A stretch of DNA of 64,000 bases, from the NCBI GenBank assembly GCA_963573315.1, contig OY752150.1, forward strand, positions 868,001 through 932,000, read 5' to 3'. The notes beneath the pieces are model-generated. The model did no database searches, had not been told where the DNA came from, and was given only the letters and a program-made list of their open reading frames with translations. Shown here in pieces: positions 60,101 to 64,000 of the stretch (its first letter is position 1; each line of letters starts with the position of its first letter). The position numbers and the translations under genes were made by a program. The stretch is from Entomortierella parvispora (lineage: Eukaryota > Mortierellomycota > Mortierellomycetes > Mortierellales > Mortierellaceae).

Positions 60101-62019
60101 ATGGCAAGTCTTTGCAGCGGGGCGGGGACAGGGCTTCATTTTTCAATGCGTTTGTACCTGTTAAGCTGACTGGCATTCACTTCATAGGGCATCCTCACGA
60201 TCCTCACCATCTACATCTCGTTCATCCTGCTGTTGGTCTTTGTGCTCCTGTTTGGCCCAAGCCCTCGCTTTCGGTACGTTTCTGCTTGGGCATTCGTTCA
60301 CAGTGCGACCTCTTGGCTAACCTCTATTGAGCCAACTCTCTCCTAGAAATGGCGTTGTTGGGAAACTGCATATCTTCATTACAGAGACTATCTGGACGTT
60401 CCTTGGGTAATCCAGATGAACAGAAACCAACCGACATCCAACTGAAGAATAGTGCTAATACAAAACCAACACTAACTCGTCGTTGTGGATTCTCTCTCAC
60501 CCTTGCAGAAAGGCAATGATCAAGGTCTGCGGCCAAAATTCTTCGACCAAGTTTGGAGGTTGCTGGTCATATCTCACCGAACAGAGGAATCCATCGCTGC
60601 AGCTTCTGTACCTCTTCTTCATCACTGGATGCATTGGGGTCTTTCTCTATTGTGGTTATGACCTCTTGCAGGAAACAAATCTCCATTGGATCCACCGCGA
60701 GTAAGTGCAAGGATATCCTAGCTTCGCTTTTTAATATGTCCCTCTGACGCAGTTTCTTTTTTATTACCGTTAGTGCTATTATCCCTGTTGTGATCGTTTT
60801 TACATATGTGTGCTTCTTTATTGCTTCGTCGGTTGGCCCGGGAAAGATTGATGCACACAATGTCAAAACGGCGCTGGAAAAATACCCATACGATTACTTG
60901 CTGTTTGACCCAAAAATCTGCGGCACTTGTAAAATACAAAAGTAAGTGAGCTAGTCTGTTTTCGAGCCCTAAACAACGGTCAACATTTCTTTTAACAAAT
61001 ACCTTTTCTTTACAAAAATAACTAGGCCTGCTCGCTCCAAACATTGTTCTTTGTGCAATATGTGTGTTGCCAGATCGGACCATCATTGTACGACTGCAGA
61101 TGCTTTTAGAACGCGATATTTTGTTTGGCATGCCCACTGACTGCGCCATTTCCTGACATTTGCTTTTAGGCGGATGGATCAACCAGTGTGTAGGACATCA
61201 CAACCACCGATACTTTATCCTCTTCCTATACAGCGCTGTTCAGGTGTGCTGGTATGGATCATTCTTGATCTATCATATCTTTACCTCTCGTATGTATGGC
61301 TCGCCTATGTACAAGTTCCTGGTTACGACCAATCAGTGGGAACAGTTAGGTTTCCTCAGAGGATATCATATATTCCTCGTAAGCCCTCACTTTGCCTTGT
61401 CTTATATTGTGTTCACTGTAACGACTCGATTGACATTTTTTTTTTTCATTTTTTTTTCACTTTTCTTTTGTAGTATCAAATGCAAACCGACAAATCATTG
61501 GGAGCTCTAGCAATCTTTGCATCCTTGGCTGGGTTGGTGATCTTTATCTTTTTCATCTACAACCTGTACCTGATTGCAACTGGGGTTACGACTAACGAAT
61601 CCTTCAAATGGGAGGACATTGGTGAGATGATCTACAGAAGAGAGCTAGTGGAGGTGACTGAGATGGATGTGAATGACGAACAATTTGGACCAAAACGATA
61701 TGAGCAGCGCGACCGTCGTCACCCAAGCCATCCACGATACGTTGCACCGCCACCCTCACAGCCACAGCCACAGCCACAGCCACAGCCACAACAGCAACAG
61801 CAGCAGCAGCAGCAGCGACGCCACCCGCAGCCTTCCTCTCGACCTACTGTAGAGCGAGTCATCACCAAGATGAAGGAGATCGAGAATATCTACGATCGCG
61901 GCGTCAAGGAGAACCTCAACTCGATTTTGTGGCCGCCTTCACTGGACTTTGTGTCTGCGCCAGTCAGGAGAGCCGGCCTCTCTAGCCGCAGCGAGAAGGC
62001 GAGCAAAAAAGCCGCTTGA
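60101..62019 (+). CDS. SWF1/ZDHHC4-like DHHC palmitoyltransferase
   Basis: S-acyltransferase of ER/Golgi membranes. Eight coding exons: 60101-60103 (ATG only), 60188-60273, 60347-60406, 60509-60700, 60774-60941, 61026-61087, 61170-61378, 61474-62019 (441 aa). All phases close. The first intron has a GC donor (GCAAGT). Residue 2 onward, [20 protein letters not shown], is the first membrane span; two more spans precede the cysteine-rich domain [20 protein letters not shown], then [24 protein letters not shown] is at 188-191, with catalytic C191 split by an intron. ICx[11 protein letters not shown] and DHHCxWINxC are typical of SWF1. Two more spans lead to a cytosolic tail with a Pro-Gln then poly-Gln run (about 345-370). 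In yeast SWF1 palmitoylates SNAREs. Confidence 0.93.
61758..61818 (+). repeat. CAG-rich coding microsatellite
   Basis: CCACAG hexamers followed by CAA/CAG codons encode a Pro-Gln then poly-Gln run in the cytosolic tail of the DHHC protein. In-frame length variation is expected. Confidence 0.85.
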
Positions 62020-62199
62020 CACATTTCCAATAAAAGTCACGTGCACATGAATATCAGGGCAAGGGAGTCGGGCCATCTCCGTGCATGTCTCCATCCATCT
62101 CTTTGTCCTCTGCCTTCATCAGTTCCTCACCACCTCCTTTGCCTCTTTCTCAACGCAAACCGCCTTTGACATCCTCGACTTTCCCCTCTAGTAGCCGCC

Positions 62200-64000
62200 A
62201 TGGTCCCGGAAGTGGGTGTCATGGATGAGAGAGACAAGGTGGACGATGCATTTTTATCAACTCACGTTACATCTATGTCGACAAGCGACGTGCCAACGCA
62301 GCCTGCCGACTCCTCGGTGACTACGGACAGCCTCTTTCTCAATGACAGAACTCGCATAGTAGGAAAGCTGGACATCAAATTCGTGTTAAACTGGCTGTAT
62401 AGCAGGACTCGCGGCGAACAGGCGCTTTTAGCTGCACTTATCCTTGCACTTTCTCGGCTTTGCCTGTCTACGATAAACTGGGGCGTGATTTTGGCTGCAG
62501 TTCTTGGAGCTGGTTTGGGCGGATTCATGGTGGCCTTTTATCTTCTTGCTGTCCCAGAAGATACACGTTTCAAACGCGCGTCCGCGATTGCGAAAATAGG
62601 CCGGTACAAGAGCCTGCACCTCGAGATGGTGGACGGAGTTCCTTCCTGGTCTGATGCAGAGAAGCTGGAGGGTGTTGATCACTCTCTCGGGATTCAGCTG
62701 GACGAAACAAAGGATGAAAACTACGACAAGGTGGACATCTCCCCTGACATTGATCCACAAGTGGAGGATATGATCTCTTTCACTCTGCGTGACTTTGTGA
62801 ACGAACCCGTTGGGCTGGTTTCTGAGGGACAACATAACGTTCCACTCAGGAAATCATTAGTCACCATGGCCATGAATATGGGCAAAAAATTTTCCAACGT
62901 GCGCTTGCCAGAAGCAGCCTTACTCGCAGTATTTGGACTTCAAAACAGCTTCATTGTTCATCTGGTAAGAATCCAAGCGCAAGGCAATAGTAACTATAGA
63001 CCTTCGATTCACACCTCTTACGTCTACCGTCAATTTTGATTAGCGTGCCTATCGAGAGTTGCGTTCAAGCCGACAGCCTATCGAAGAATATGTCAAAGAG
63101 AACGCCAATCCTGACTCAGTGATAGGCAGGTGTTACCACAAAGAAGAGAGACTGAAGCAATTCAGGAGTACTGCCAGAGCTGTGTGCCAATCACTTCTTT
63201 CCAAGAGCGACCAGCAGTCTATCGCTCTTTTTGCAGTTATGCAAGAAATCATGGCGACCCATGTCCTCGAGGCAACATTAGAGCATATCTGCGACCCCGA
63301 CTTTATCAACATGTCAATTATTGATTACTTCACTACTCCCGCCGAAACACCAACGACGACCGATGAAATCACTGAGTCCAAGGGCGGCGTCAAGTCCAAA
63401 ACATCTTCAGCAGAAAACACGGCATCCATTTCAAAGGATGGCCCAATAGCCAGTCTGGCTGACTCGATTCTAATGAACGCGGCTACACTCATGGATCAGT
63501 CTACCTTGGGCAAGCAGGCGTCGAGCCAAAGTCTTCGAGAACCAATCCAAACACCAATGGCCTCACCAAAGCCTCTACAATCGCAGCCAAAGCCACTACA
63601 GGCACCCCTGCTTTCAGACACGGATGGCTTTGATCGACTGGAGACATTCGAACCCAGACCGTCCATTACAGAACGGATTACCTTGAAGCAAGTGTTAAGC
63701 AACAAAAACGAGCATATGGATCTTTACCAGGAATTCATGGAATACCTTCAGCTCTGGGACGGCATGGATCTCGTTCAGTTCTGGCTAATGACCGATATTT
63801 TTCATCGCCAGATTGAGCAGGGTACCCTCTCTGATGCCGAAGATCTTCGGAGAGAAGCCCAGAACATACACGACAGTTTTTGTAGTCCCAGCGTCGATCA
63901 GAATCTGGCAGGAATCCGGGAAGCGAAGGGAGGAGCCTTGTTGAAGAACCTGAGACGAAATATACAGTCCGATCCAACTATCTGTCTCCAAGAAGCGCAG
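62200..64000 (+). CDS. MDM1/SNX13-like sorting nexin, N-terminal part (3' partial)
   Basis: Membrane-contact-site protein of the PXA-RGS-PX type, here 574 residues. Exons: 62200-62964 and 63044 to the window end, phase 0; the second exon has no stop before 64000. A 55-residue tail precedes a hydrophobic hairpin (about 68-115: EQALLAALILALSRLCLSTI, then NWGVILAAVLGAGLGGFMVA), the ER anchor of this family. The PXA domain (about 185-375) has VEDMISFTLRDFVNEPVG, ALLAVFGLQNSFIVHL-RAYRELR and FAVMQEIMATHVLEATLEHI. After a disordered linker, ITLKQVLSNKNEHMDLYQEF and MEYLQLWDGMDLVQFWLMTD start an RGS domain (about 490 on). PX and nexin-C domains should follow outside the window. Yeast Mdm1 tethers ER to vacuole. 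The start is in a good context (GCCGCCATGG). Confidence 0.92.

Overview
The window is nuclear DNA of a filamentous fungus. Genes carry many short GT-AG introns (mostly 70-110 nt) with CTAAC/CTGAC-like branch points. Promoters are C/T-rich on the sense strand, the tRNA genes are of eukaryotic type, and the gene content is fungal: MSB1-, SFP1-, SWF1-, ESS1- and RRP3-like genes and a metallophosphatase of the DUF2433 family. Intron density, moderate GC and long pyrimidine-rich leaders fit an early-diverging Mucoromycota genome, perhaps Mortierellaceae; that placement is inference. I support 24 protein genes (first and last cut by the window edge) and two tRNA genes. Exon limits were set by hand from splice consensus and reading phase, and every multi-exon model closes in frame.

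Layout. 0.1-10.5 kb, all plus strand: catalase (3' part), a PRL-type phosphatase, an OPT-family transporter and a phosphatidylserine decarboxylase. 10.6-13.2 kb: divergent ornithine-cyclodeaminase-like and GST-like genes. 14.0-22.9 kb: a tandem-PH protein, an SFP1-like zinc-finger regulator on the minus strand, and a large orphan. 23.4-32.2 kb: a small mitochondrial-type orphan, an RRP3/DDX47 helicase divergent from a TTC27/EMW1-like gene, and a seven-exon DUF2433 metallophosphatase. 32.9-38.5 kb: a secreted repeat protein and a twelve-exon LtrA-like membrane protein. 39.0-41.4 kb: a mitochondrial rhomboid protease divergent from a PIN1/ESS1 isomerase. 41.5-44.7 kb: tRNA-His and tRNA-Thr surrounded by three inverted-repeat elements that look like short non-autonomous transposons. 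44.7-55 kb: a P-type IIC-like ATPase, a HLRFGD-motif glycosyltransferase and a 1,541-residue MSB1-like protein. 55-57.5 kb: gene-poor DNA with an 8-bp satellite. 57.5-64 kb: a four-span membrane protein, a mitochondrial quinone oxidoreductase, an SWF1-like DHHC acyltransferase and the start of an MDM1/SNX13-type protein.

The genes do not form one pathway. Recurring themes are membrane lipid and traffic functions (phosphatidylserine decarboxylase, PH, DHHC, PXA-RGS), mitochondrial functions (rhomboid, quinone reductase, small orphan) and ribosome production (SFP1-like, RRP3-like). Several genes are paired head to head over 135-520 bp. The most unusual observations are the three inverted-repeat elements around the tRNA pair, initiator exons with only 3 or 9 coding bases (one followed by a GC-AG intron), and a P-type ATPase with a diverged ion-binding region. 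No defence system, CRISPR array, virus or biosynthetic cluster was seen.
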